Of a stretch of DNA of 29,385 nucleotides, positions 16,738 through 23,582 are shown piece after piece (position 1 is the first letter of the stretch; each line of letters starts with the position of its first letter). Position numbers and translations under genes: made by a program. The stretch lies in IMG/VR virus record IMGVR_UViG_3300048930_000011, positions 1 through 29,385 of that record. The stretch is one strand, 5' to 3'. The notes under the pieces were generated by a model that was given only the letters and a program-made list of their open reading frames with translations, searched no databases and had not been told where the DNA came from. The stretch comes from a virus.

Positions 16738-17048
16738 TTTTTTCCGGCGGCCCCCGCGGGCTGTGGGAATGCCAGCATCATCGCCTTGTTGATAGCCTCG
16801 GACGTCGCCGCGGCCCCGGCCTCGTGCATGATGTCGCCGGCTTCCTCGATGCTGACGCCGTGATGGTGGCGGAGCCCAGCCCACAGCACGGCCCGCACCA
16901 CCGACACCCGGCCCATGCCCGCCACGATGTCGCTCAGGCTCTTGTCGAGATGGTTCTCCAGCTCGCAGACGGAATTGATCGTGAAGGCCAGCGTGTAGGT
17001 TTTCTCGCCAGCCTTCAGGCTGACTTCGCCACGGTGCGGGTTAGGCAT
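16731..17048 (-). CDS. Tail assembly chaperone, GTA gp10-like (105 aa)
   Basis: Starts MPNPHRGEVSLKAGEKTYTL and continues with INSVCELENHLDKSLSDIV, then VRAVLWAGLRHHHGVSIEEAGD; this resembles the gene-transfer-agent gp10 family (PF11836). The place between the tail tube and the tape measure is that of lambda gpG. Its last codons GGA AAA AAC CGG TAA hold a -1 slippery heptamer, so two products are expected: the 105-residue short form and a longer fusion with the next frame. ATG 17048 overlaps the tail tube stop (TGATG). The fold is mostly helical. The family and role are well supported by context. Confidence 0.82.
   Translation of the reverse strand: MPNPHRGEVSLKAGEKTYTLAFTINSVCELENHLDKSLSDIVAGMGRVSVVRAVLWAGLRHHHGVSIEEAGDIMHEAGAAATSEAINKAMMLAFPQPAGAAGKNR
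16737..16743 (-). promoter_or_regulatory. Programmed -1 ribosomal frameshift site (A AAA AAC)
   Basis: On the minus strand the bases 16743 to 16737 read AAAAAAC, phased as A AAA AAC in the upstream chaperone frame, a canonical X XXY YYZ heptamer. The zero-frame stop follows two codons later (CGG TAA at 16731-16736). Slipping back by one enters the rcc01693-type frame directly. A G-rich stretch lies roughly 10 bases upstream, which could act as an internal Shine-Dalgarno stimulator. No downstream structure was worked out. Confidence 0.8.
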
Positions 17049-17461
17049 CAGGCCGCCGCCCAGGTCGGCTTGCCGGTGATCTTGAACGTAGCCGAGGCGG
17101 TCATCTTGTCATCGACCGGCGCCTGCGGCTGATAGGCGGTCACGATGGCGGTGAACACCACGTTCGCGCCGTTGGCGGCAGTGATCTTGAACTGCCCTGC
17201 GGTGGCCGCCGTCAGCGCCGCGATGATCACGTCCGCGTGATTGGGGACGTAATTCATCTCGATGGTGACCTCGCCCGCGTCCATCAGGCCGGGGATGTAT
17301 TCGCGGAACTGGTCTGGCGATGCCATGTTCGTGGCGTCGATGGCGTCGCGGCTGTAGCCCGGCCAGGTGATCGAGGTGACTTCCGCCACGTCCACATAGC
17401 TAGAACCGTTATAGATTGCGAAATCGGTGTTGTAACCGATGACTGCCGTGGTGGCGGGCAT
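17048..17461 (-). CDS. Major tail tube protein (137 aa)
   Basis: Expected to polymerise into the hexameric tube of the siphophage tail. The sequence has the tail-tube plan: an N-terminal strand (TAVIGYNTDFAIYNGSSYV) and an EVTSITWPGYSRDAIDATNM loop, followed by REYIPGLMDAGEVTIEMNYV and a C-terminal block with VVFTAIVTAYQPQAPVDDKM and TASATFKITGKPTW. The 'DATNM(A/S)S.D.FREYIPGL.DAGE' block is a standard signature of lambda-V or TP901-1-type tube proteins. Gene order fits exactly: tail terminator before, chaperones after. ATG 17461 is two bases past the stop of the upstream gene. Confidence 0.92.
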   Translation of the reverse strand: MPATTAVIGYNTDFAIYNGSSYVDVAEVTSITWPGYSRDAIDATNMASPDQFREYIPGLMDAGEVTIEMNYVPNHADVIIAALTAATAGQFKITAANGANVVFTAIVTAYQPQAPVDDKMTASATFKITGKPTWAAA

Positions 17462-17463
17462 GG

Positions 17464-17859
17464 TCAGGCTCCTTTGTGCCAGATGTTGAAATCAAGCGAG
17501 GTGCGGAACAGCTTGTCTGGCGTGTTCGTATCCTCGAAATCGTCGCGCTCCCCGATCAGGAAGCAGCCCTCGAACCGAATATCGTATGCCGTATCGCTGT
17601 AGCCGCTCAGTCTGGCCTCCACGGCCCGCGCCACGGCCTTCGCGCTGCCGTAGCTGGCCCCGATGCAGTCCACCTGTACCCGGCTTGCCACGAGGCCAGA
17701 CGGGCCTTGCATGTGCATGTCGCGCAGGCCGCTGATGCGGTAGAGCACGATCCTTGGCGACGCCGCGCCCTGCGGAGATCGAACCCAATGGATGCGCGTG
17801 GCCACCAGCGCCGAGAGGTCCGTCCCCGCCAAAAGGTAGCTGCGAAGCGCCTCCTCCAT
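17464..17859 (-). CDS. Tail terminator, DUF3168 family (131 aa)
   Basis: Starts MEEALRSYLLAGTDLSALV and continues RIHWVRSPQGAASPRIVLYR, then VDCIGASYGSAKAVARAVEA and a closing TSLDFNIWHKG. This is the standard layout of DUF3168 proteins (gene-transfer-agent gp8, lambda gpU-like), which cap the tail tube and set the head-tail junction. The gene sits between the HK97 gp10-like protein and the tail tube gene, as expected. ATG 17859 shares its first base with the stop of the upstream gene. I am confident about family and place in the tail. Confidence 0.9.
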   Translation of the reverse strand: MEEALRSYLLAGTDLSALVATRIHWVRSPQGAASPRIVLYRISGLRDMHMQGPSGLVASRVQVDCIGASYGSAKAVARAVEARLSGYSDTAYDIRFEGCFLIGERDDFEDTNTPDKLFRTSLDFNIWHKGA

Positions 17860-18431
17860 CAGGCGGCCTCGTGCGCCATCAGCGCCGCGATGGAAGCCCG
17901 GTATTTGGCGTCCGCCGTGGCCTTCTTGCTCCGCCCGAGACGCCTGGCGGCCATGATGATCTCGTTGCCCAACTCGCGCCGGATGATGTCCAGCGCCTCG
18001 CGTCTGCCGCTATCCCATGCCGGGCGCATAAAAGGCTTGGGAGCCGTCTTCGCGGTCCCGAACTCGACCAGGTGGGCATAGGCCAGAACGCCGCGCGCCG
18101 GGCCGACGAACATCTCCGCGAAAGAGCCTTGCCCTTTGGCATCGCGCCGGGCCTGACGCAGCGCCGCCGTGGCCGCCTGCCGGCCAAGCCCCGCGCGCAT
18201 CGCGGCGGCATACTCTGCGCTGCCAACCTTGTTCTTTAGCCGGGCCGATACGATGATCCGCCCCGCCAGTTTGCCGGTATCCACCGGCGCCAGCCGCGAT
18301 GCCTCGCCGGCAATCGGCTGGCCCGCCTTGGTCAGCGTCCGCTTCAGCACGTTCCGCGCCGTGGCCTTGGGCAGCTCCGCCAGCGCCTGCTCAAGCGCGC
18401 GGAATCCGGTGGTCGAAACGGTCACCTTCAT
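17859..18431 (-). CDS. HK97 gp10-like neck / tail completion protein (190 aa)
   Basis: Contains the family features TTGFRALEQALAELPKATAR, then EASRLAPVDTGKLAGRIIVS and AYAHLVEFGTAKTAPKPFMR, a pattern shared by HK97 gp10 and related neck or tail completion proteins. The C-terminal third is a long charged helical region (RREALDIIRRELGNEIIMA) and ends AALMAHEAA. It is longer than usual for the family because of an internal Lys/Arg-rich stretch (RQARRDAKGQGSF). It overlaps the head closure gene by four bases at its start and shares one base with the terminator start at its end. A structural role between head and tail is well supported. Confidence 0.85.
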   Translation of the reverse strand: MKVTVSTTGFRALEQALAELPKATARNVLKRTLTKAGQPIAGEASRLAPVDTGKLAGRIIVSARLKNKVGSAEYAAAMRAGLGRQAATAALRQARRDAKGQGSFAEMFVGPARGVLAYAHLVEFGTAKTAPKPFMRPAWDSGRREALDIIRRELGNEIIMAARRLGRSKKATADAKYRASIAALMAHEAA

Positions 18432-18757
18432 GACTCAGCCCTCGCCGCCGCCGTGATCTCGAGCATCTCCCGGCGTCCGATTTCCTTCACGCCTTGGATG
18501 TCCCAGGTGCGCCCGTCGTATTCAATCTGGTCGCGCGGATCGAGCGCAGCCGCCATGGCCGAATAGCGGACGGTGAAGCGGTTCAGCCGGGACGCCAGCG
18601 TCTCGCCCGCCCGCCACCGCTCGCCATCGCTTACTGGCGCGGCATGCGCCCAGACCGTGGCGACGGTAGTCCACTCGTCCACGGGCTCTCCGAACCCGTT
18701 CTCGCCGGACTTCCGGCGCTTCAGGACGATGCGGCGGTCAAGACGCCCGGCATCCAT
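18428..18757 (-). CDS. Head closure / head-tail adaptor protein (109 aa)
   Basis: Starts MDAGRLDRRIVLKRRKSGEN and has GFGEPVDEWTTVATVWAHA, then FTVRYSAMAAALDPRDQIEY and WDIQGVKEIGRREMLEITAA, the standard layout of SPP1 gp16 or HK97-type head closure proteins (a small beta barrel that plugs the connector). Its end overlaps the gp10-like gene by four bases. It follows the decoration gene with three bases between. The beta-strand pattern and gene order make the assignment solid. Confidence 0.88.
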   Translation of the reverse strand: MDAGRLDRRIVLKRRKSGENGFGEPVDEWTTVATVWAHAAPVSDGERWRAGETLASRLNRFTVRYSAMAAALDPRDQIEYDGRTWDIQGVKEIGRREMLEITAAARAES

Positions 18758-18760
18758 GGC

Positions 18761-19171
18761 TTAGAGCGATGCGCCCGAATACTGGAACCGGACATCGAGG
18801 ATGGCGGTGGTGGTGGCCATGCCGACGAGGCACGAGTATTCCCCCGCCCCGATGTCAGCCACCGGGCAGATGCCGCCCGGCGTGTCGCTGAGATAGTAGG
18901 CCACGCCAGCCACCAGCGTCCCGCCGATGGTGCAGAGGCCGGATTTCAGCACCCGCACCGGCTGGCCCGCGGCCCCGCCGTTGAGGGCGATGCCCTTGGC
19001 CTGGCGCACCTCGGCAGATGCGGAATTGTTGTCGGCCAGATACCACTTGCCATCGGCGGCGGCCTTGTACAGCACCTGACCGGCGGTGACGGTCGCGCCG
19101 AGCGTACCGTTCTCGGTGTCGGCACCCGTGCCGGCCAGCACGTTGGCGGCAGTGATCGAGATGTCAGTCAT
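18761..19171 (-). CDS. Head decoration-type structural protein (136 aa)
   Basis: Begins MTDISITAANVLAGTGADTE, continues GTLGATVTAGQVLYKAAADG, and has VRQAKGIALNGGAAGQPVRV, then CTIGGTLVAGVAYYLSDTPG and a closing DVRFQYSGASL. This arrangement is common in small beta-rich phage proteins of the capsid decoration or structural cement kind (DUF2190-like). In this position, between the connector and head closure genes, it probably binds the outside of the capsid. The evidence is the strand pattern and gene order. An alternative is a minor neck protein. Confidence 0.65.
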   Translation of the reverse strand: MTDISITAANVLAGTGADTENGTLGATVTAGQVLYKAAADGKWYLADNNSASAEVRQAKGIALNGGAAGQPVRVLKSGLCTIGGTLVAGVAYYLSDTPGGICPVADIGAGEYSCLVGMATTTAILDVRFQYSGASL

Positions 19172-19195
19172 GGTGATCTCCTGTGGTGGAAGGGG

Positions 19196-19771
19196 TTAGG
19201 TGCCGACGCGGCGGAAAGGACCGAGCAGCGAGGACACCGCGAGCGGAACTTCTGCCATCTGGGCCTCGCTGACCGCCTCGCGGTTGGCGTACCAGTGGCC
19301 GATGAGCAGCAAGGCCGCCGCGCGGATCGCCGGGGGGACGCTCGATGCGCCTCCGTACCCGGCCACGAATGTGATTTTCACCGCGTCATCGCGGGTGTAG
19401 GTCTGCGGCCATTGCTGGTTGTATTTCAGCGTGATGTATGGGCTGAGCCCGTCCGTCAGCACGGCATAGACCGATGCCGCCAGCGTCTGGATGCTGTCGG
19501 TGCTGTCGTAATACTGGACCGTCGCGGACTGGACCGGCGCGAGCGGGATTTCCAGGCGGTCGGAAAACGATGGGAACTCGACTGTCCACGTCTGCGTGAC
19601 CAGAGCCCGCCCGAGAATGCCGCGATAGCCGTCAAGGTGCGCGAGCGCGGCATCCATCAGCCCGACAATGACCGCGTCCTCGTCGGCGTGGTCGACGCGC
19701 AGATGCGCCTTCACGTCACTGAGCGAAAGCAGCGCCTCCGTGGGTGCAACCGTGCGGACTGGAGCGAGCAT
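19196..19771 (-). CDS. Head-tail connector, gp6-like (191 aa)
   Basis: Contains TEALLSLSDVKAHLRVDHAD at the N-terminus, the family signature of HK97 gp6-type connectors, followed by a helical region (AALAHLDGYRGILGRALVTQ), a strand-rich middle (WTVEFPSFSDRLEIPLAPVQ) and a C-terminal helix pair (PAIRAAALLLIGHWYANRE). These rings attach to the portal and hand over to the head closure protein. The gene comes after the hairpins at 19778-19813 and before the decoration gene. Length and motif match gene-transfer-agent gp6. Confidence is high. Confidence 0.88.
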   Translation of the reverse strand: MLAPVRTVAPTEALLSLSDVKAHLRVDHADEDAVIVGLMDAALAHLDGYRGILGRALVTQTWTVEFPSFSDRLEIPLAPVQSATVQYYDSTDSIQTLAASVYAVLTDGLSPYITLKYNQQWPQTYTRDDAVKITFVAGYGGASSVPPAIRAAALLLIGHWYANREAVSEAQMAEVPLAVSSLLGPFRRVGT

Positions 19772-19777
19772 GAGCAG

Positions 19778-19813
19778 CCTTCTGAAATGAGAAGGGCGGC
19801 CCGGAAGCCGCCC
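19778..19813 (-). terminator. Tandem hairpins between head genes
   Basis: Two inverted repeats lie between the 19838-20266 and 19196-19771 genes. The first pairs gggcggc (19794-19800) with gccgccc (19807-19813) over a six-base loop. The second pairs ccttct (19778-19783) with agaagg (19790-19795), overlapping the first by two bases. On the minus strand the GC-rich stem is followed by TTCTCATTTC, a weak U-tract. It may be a partial terminator or an mRNA processing or stability element rather than a full stop. Confidence 0.5.
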
Positions 19814-19837
19814 CTCAGGGTTCAGGTGTCAGTCAGA

Positions 19838-20266
19838 TCAGGCCGGGGGATTCTCGGCCGGCATGCGCCACGGCTTGCACACCCACGAGGCGGCAAGGAA
19901 AATGTTGCCGCTATCGTTGCCCGCAGGCGTGATCGTCGCGCGGATGTAACGCTTGTTGCCGACGTAACCGAGCTTCCTGCACTCATTGTCGTCGTCGAAC
20001 TGGAACCCGGCGAGGGCTTCCGTGCCGTTCATGTCGTCATCCGATACCGCGTTCGCACCGGACATGCCGGAGTCGTTTGACTCCTCCAGTAGGACGGTGA
20101 AGGTGGCATTGGCATCGGTGTTCGCGCCGAGCTGCACCGCCAGCATCACACTCTCAAAGTTCCTCACGTCAAGGATCTCGGAAACGATGGCGGTGTTGTC
20201 AGTGCGCGCCGCCTGGGGAGAAACCGCCCTCTTAAGGGTCAGGTTGTTCGCAATGTCGCGAAGCAT
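19838..20266 (-). CDS. Phage protein of unknown function following the major capsid gene (142 aa)
   Basis: Begins MLRDIANNLTLKRAVSPQAA and has a beta-type middle (ESVMLAVQLGANTDANATFT, then VLLEESNDSGMSGAN) and a C-terminal block with YVGNKRYIRATITPAGND and NIFLAASWVCKPWRMP. The lower charge and the mixed strand pattern are like small capsid-associated proteins that follow the major capsid gene in many alphaproteobacterial siphophages; I know of no firm functional name. It starts after the intrinsic terminator at 20306-20329 with AAGGAA upstream. It may be a head-surface or connector-associated protein. Function open. Confidence 0.65.
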   Translation of the reverse strand: MLRDIANNLTLKRAVSPQAARTDNTAIVSEILDVRNFESVMLAVQLGANTDANATFTVLLEESNDSGMSGANAVSDDDMNGTEALAGFQFDDDNECRKLGYVGNKRYIRATITPAGNDSGNIFLAASWVCKPWRMPAENPPA

Positions 20267-20295
20267 GGTGAATTTCCTTCGTCAGTGTTGAGGGG

Positions 20296-20329
20296 GAAAG
20301 AAAACGGCGGGGACGATGCCGCCCCCGCC
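20296..20329 (-). terminator. Intrinsic terminator downstream of the major capsid gene
   Basis: On the minus strand ggcgggg (20323-20329) and ccccgcc (20306-20312) form a 7-bp GC stem with a 10-base loop. It is followed by GTTTTCTTTCC (down to about 20296). It begins seven bases after the capsid stop. A partial terminator here would raise capsid mRNA over the downstream tail genes. Confidence 0.7.
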
Positions 20330-20336
20330 TGATTCG

Positions 20337-21668
20337 TTACGAGGTGCCGAACTTCATCAGCTTGATGGCCTCGAAATTCACGACGCCGCCGCCAGTGCGC
20401 TTGGTGGTGTAGAACTTCACGAAGGGCTTGGCGGTGAACGGATCGCGCAGGACGCGGATGCCGACGCGGTCGACGATCTGGTAGGCCGCGCGGAAGTCGC
20501 CGAACGCCATGGACAGGCTGTCCGTGGTAAGCGACGGCATGTCCTCCATCCGCGACACCGGATAGCCGAGGATCGTCTCCGGCTGGCCGGCGGCAAGGCC
20601 GGGCTGCCAGACATAGGCGTCCGTGGTCGCGCCGATCTTGAACTTGCGGATCGCAGTCAGGACCGCGCGCGGAGCCGCCCATCGGGCATTCGCCAGATAG
20701 CCCTGCTTGAGGGTTCCAACCAGGTCGATCAGCTTGTCCGCCTGCGTGGCAACCGTGGAGCCGAAGGCGCCATTGGTCCCCGTGGCGACGTGGCCGATGG
20801 TCCCCCAGGTCACGCCGGAGCCAGAATCGGCGGCGGTCGTGTAGGAAGTGAAGCCGCGGATCTTGGTGGCGCCCTTCACGAACTCCGAGTTCTCGAAGCG
20901 CGCAAACTTGTCCGCCACCTTGGCCGAGAGCCATGCCTCGATATCGACCGAGGCGTCATCGAGGATCGACTGCGTGGCCTTCGGCTCGCTGTCGATGATC
21001 CACACCGGGATCGACCACTTGCCGACCTGCGGCGTGGTTGTGTCGGAGCCCTGCGCGCTTTCACCGGCATAACCGGCACCAGCCTCGCCCAGATCCTCGA
21101 TGCCTTCCATCTTGTCGCTGGAGATCGCCTGAACCGACGCGATCTGACGCATCTCCGAGGTTTCGTAGACCTTGGTCACGATGCGGCCGCCGGTGTCCGG
21201 CGTCACGAGATAGCCGCCGTCCGGGTCGGAACCGACCGAGAGCGTCTTCACCTCATCCGCCGTCAGCAGCCGCGCGTCCTTCGCCATGAAGTTGCGGAAG
21301 GCCGACTTGTAGGCGCGATAACCGTCTGCGTCGACCGGCTCGTAGGCAACCTGACGATCCTTGGCGGAGGCCTTGAGCGCGTCGTTGAATGACTTGAGCT
21401 CGACGTCGAACTTGTCATCGCCAGTGCCCTTGGTGCCGAGCTTGGAGAGACGGAGTTCGAGCTCTTCGCGCTCATTCTTCTCGGCTGCAATCTGGCGCTC
21501 CAGAGCGGCCTTGGCCTCGACGGCCTTGTCCAGATCCGTCTCGATCCGCGTCAGCTTTTCCTCGATGACGACATCGCGCTTCTTCAGGTTGGCGTCGTTC
21601 GCGGCCTTGAAGGCTTCAAAAGCCTCGCCCTGCTTCTCAATCAGGGGCTTGAGTTCTGCAATTTCCAT
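20337..21668 (-). CDS. Major capsid protein, HK97 family (443 aa)
   Basis: Forms the icosahedral shell. The N-terminal 75-130 residues are a helical, heptad-type scaffolding (delta) domain (EIAELKPLIEKQGEAFEAFK, then LERQIAAEKNEREELELRL) that the prohead protease would remove, with a likely cleavage region near KSAFRNFMAKDARLLTADEV before the HK97 core. The core shows PDGGYLVTPDTGGRIVTKVY, then PVWIIDSEPKATQSILDDAS and WVAAPRAV-like ARWAAPRAVLTAIRKFK, with the closing QIVDRVGIRVLRDPFTA block, all typical. The gene directly follows the protease and precedes a terminator. The exact cleavage site is not determined. Confidence 0.95.
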   Translation of the reverse strand: MEIAELKPLIEKQGEAFEAFKAANDANLKKRDVVIEEKLTRIETDLDKAVEAKAALERQIAAEKNEREELELRLSKLGTKGTGDDKFDVELKSFNDALKASAKDRQVAYEPVDADGYRAYKSAFRNFMAKDARLLTADEVKTLSVGSDPDGGYLVTPDTGGRIVTKVYETSEMRQIASVQAISSDKMEGIEDLGEAGAGYAGESAQGSDTTTPQVGKWSIPVWIIDSEPKATQSILDDASVDIEAWLSAKVADKFARFENSEFVKGATKIRGFTSYTTAADSGSGVTWGTIGHVATGTNGAFGSTVATQADKLIDLVGTLKQGYLANARWAAPRAVLTAIRKFKIGATTDAYVWQPGLAAGQPETILGYPVSRMEDMPSLTTDSLSMAFGDFRAAYQIVDRVGIRVLRDPFTAKPFVKFYTTKRTGGGVVNFEAIKLMKFGTS

Positions 21669-21672
21669 GGGA

Positions 21673-22353
21673 TTAACCTTTCATGGAGTTGATGTTTCGG
21701 CGGATCAGATCCGCCAACTCACCACCGTCCTCATCCCGAGGTTCCGAATGGCCTTTGAACCCAGACGCGGCAATTGCCTTCGCCTTGGCGTGTGAGAAGC
21801 CCCCTACATCCCGTAGGAAGTCCTCAAATTCTCGAATGGTCTTGACACTCTCGGCGGCTTTGACGCCCGTCACAAGCGCCTTGTCGTTAGCTGGGAACGT
21901 CACGATGGACACTTCCATCAAATGAATTTCTTCAAGAGTGCGCGGAGGGTCAGCAGGCTTCACTCCACGCGAGAACTTGACAGGCTTAAACCCGATGGAA
22001 AGGCCCTTAAGCGTCCGGTTCTTAAGACCGGCATAGACCTTCTTCCCTTCGTCTGTATCGAGCGGATCAATCCGTCCGCGCACTTTCAGCCCCTTGGCGT
22101 TTTCTTCCATAACCGTCCAGACGCCAATCGGTATTCCGTCAGTTGCGGGACCAAATCCGCGCTGGCCGTGCTGCAAAAGCATCGGAGGCAAATCTCCTTT
22201 TGCTTCCCATTCTCGCAGCGTGGTCTTGAATGCGCCCTTGGCGATGACGTCGCCGTAGCTGTCAAGATTGCCGAAGATGGCGCCGTAGCCCGAAAACTCT
22301 CCGGTCTTGGCGTCGAAGTCGTCCGACGCCAATTTGATCTCGATGCGGTCCAT
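21673..22353 (-). CDS. Prohead protease, HK97 family (226 aa)
   Basis: A herpesvirus-assemblin-type (S78) serine protease that trims the capsid delta domain. It opens with FDAKTGEFSGYGAIFGNLDS and DVIAKGAFKTTL, the standard family start. Catalytic residues are visible as His62 in MLLQHG and Ser119 in LKGLSIGF, and the MEVSIVTFPAN motif follows (about 146-156). A charged C-terminal tail (HAKAKAIAASGFKGHSEPRD) is probably a scaffold-contact segment. It lies between portal and capsid, with a four-base gap to the capsid start. Confidence 0.93.
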   Translation of the reverse strand: MDRIEIKLASDDFDAKTGEFSGYGAIFGNLDSYGDVIAKGAFKTTLREWEAKGDLPPMLLQHGQRGFGPATDGIPIGVWTVMEENAKGLKVRGRIDPLDTDEGKKVYAGLKNRTLKGLSIGFKPVKFSRGVKPADPPRTLEEIHLMEVSIVTFPANDKALVTGVKAAESVKTIREFEDFLRDVGGFSHAKAKAIAASGFKGHSEPRDEDGGELADLIRRNINSMKG

Positions 22354-22361
22354 GGCTGCTC

Positions 22362-23582
22362 CTATCGTACCGGTCCATCGGCCGCCTGAGCGGCCTGCGG
22401 CGTCGGGTCGAACAACTCATCACCGCCTTCGATGGGCGGTAGTTCTTCGAGAGCCCGAATTTCGTTGCGGGTCATGATGCCTGGCGTGGCGTTCACAGAC
22501 CCCACCATGCGCGTATAGAACTCGGCACGGTCGCGGGCAGCGCCGCGCATCAGCGCATTCGGTGTGAACTTCGTATAGTAGCCCTGCCTGCGCTCATCCT
22601 CAGTCAGCAGGTTGACATCGGCGCTCTGCTCGATCCGCTCGTACCAGGGCGAGAGCGTATGCACGACATGCGCAATGAACATCTGCTCCGCGCTTGCGTA
22701 GGTCGCCGCCTTGTCGCTGTACCCCACCATGATCGGCATGACGCGGAACCCGCGGCAAATCTCGGTGATCTGGAAGGCCCGCGTCTCAAGGTGCTGGGCG
22801 TCGACGCCAGTCATCTGCGTCGGCGTGAACTTCGCCCCAAGATCGAGGATCATCGGCTTGCCGGCGCGCTCGCCGCCCATGGCATACTTGTCCAGCCACG
22901 CGGAAAGAAACTCATACTTTTCTTTCGAAAGGCTTCCATCCACGCTATAGATTCCACTCATCTTGGCGGAACCCTTGTGCATCTCGGAATGCGCGGCCTC
23001 GGACGCAATCGCCAGACCAACGGCCTCGCGCACCAGGCGCACGGCATCGAGCCCGGTGAATCCGTTCCACGACGGCCCCTTGATATGCCATATCGTGTCG
23101 GCGGAGAACTCGACACCCTGCCCGATTGCGGGGTTGTACTTGTACGCGATCTTGCCGTCCGCCTTCTTTTCGACGGTGACGAACTGCGGTTCCAGCGGCA
23201 CAAGCTCGCGGATTTCACGCGCGCTCCCCACGCGTCCTATGAACACATAGGCATTGCCCGTCAACGCCGCGTGAAAGGCAACCGTCTCGCGAAACTCGAA
23301 ACTCGTCTGCCAGCGGTTCGGGCGCCGGTAGATCACGTCGTACAGCGGATGATCCGGCGCCGGACGGCCGCCATTCTCATCCAAGTAGACCTTGAACGGA
23401 ACCTGGGCGATGCCTTCGGCAATCACCCGCAGGCAGGCCAGAACCGTTGTCACCTCAAGCGCCGACGCCCAATTGACGGAGATGCCCGTCTTTGACGGAG
23501 GCCCGCCGTAGATCTCGCGGAAAAGGTCCAGCGTCGAATACTTCGCTTCCTTCGGACCGAACAGCCGCGTCCACCAGGACAT
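22362..23582 (-). CDS. Portal protein, HK97 family (406 aa)
   Basis: Forms the dodecameric ring at the head vertex through which DNA is packed. Family features include ALEVTTVLACLRVIAEGIAQ near residue 45, then HPLYDVIYRRPNRWQTSFEF and ALTGNAYVFIGRVGS, followed by DTIWHIKGPSWNGFTGLDAV and AFQITEICRGFRVMPIMVGY in the second half. The length is normal for the family. Its first base is shared with the terminase stop (ATGA-type spacing), and a short gap separates it from the protease. The identification is firm. Confidence 0.95.
   Translation of the reverse strand: MSWWTRLFGPKEAKYSTLDLFREIYGGPPSKTGISVNWASALEVTTVLACLRVIAEGIAQVPFKVYLDENGGRPAPDHPLYDVIYRRPNRWQTSFEFRETVAFHAALTGNAYVFIGRVGSAREIRELVPLEPQFVTVEKKADGKIAYKYNPAIGQGVEFSADTIWHIKGPSWNGFTGLDAVRLVREAVGLAIASEAAHSEMHKGSAKMSGIYSVDGSLSKEKYEFLSAWLDKYAMGGERAGKPMILDLGAKFTPTQMTGVDAQHLETRAFQITEICRGFRVMPIMVGYSDKAATYASAEQMFIAHVVHTLSPWYERIEQSADVNLLTEDERRQGYYTKFTPNALMRGAARDRAEFYTRMVGSVNATPGIMTRNEIRALEELPPIEGGDELFDPTPQAAQAADGPVR

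Noticed and set aside
16393-16884. The frameshift frame read as a stand-alone 163-residue gene from 16884
   Set aside because: The first 50 residues lie inside the upstream chaperone gene and have an Arg/Gly/His composition unlike protein; the conserved part starts just after the slippery site.
18494-20080. A 528-codon open frame on the plus strand opposite the connector and head genes
   Set aside because: It runs antisense to several well-identified head genes, has an Arg/Gly/His-biased composition and no recognisable domain; it is a GC-rich shadow frame.
22659-23495. A 278-codon plus-strand frame opposite the portal gene
   Set aside because: It mirrors the portal coding frame and shows only biased composition.
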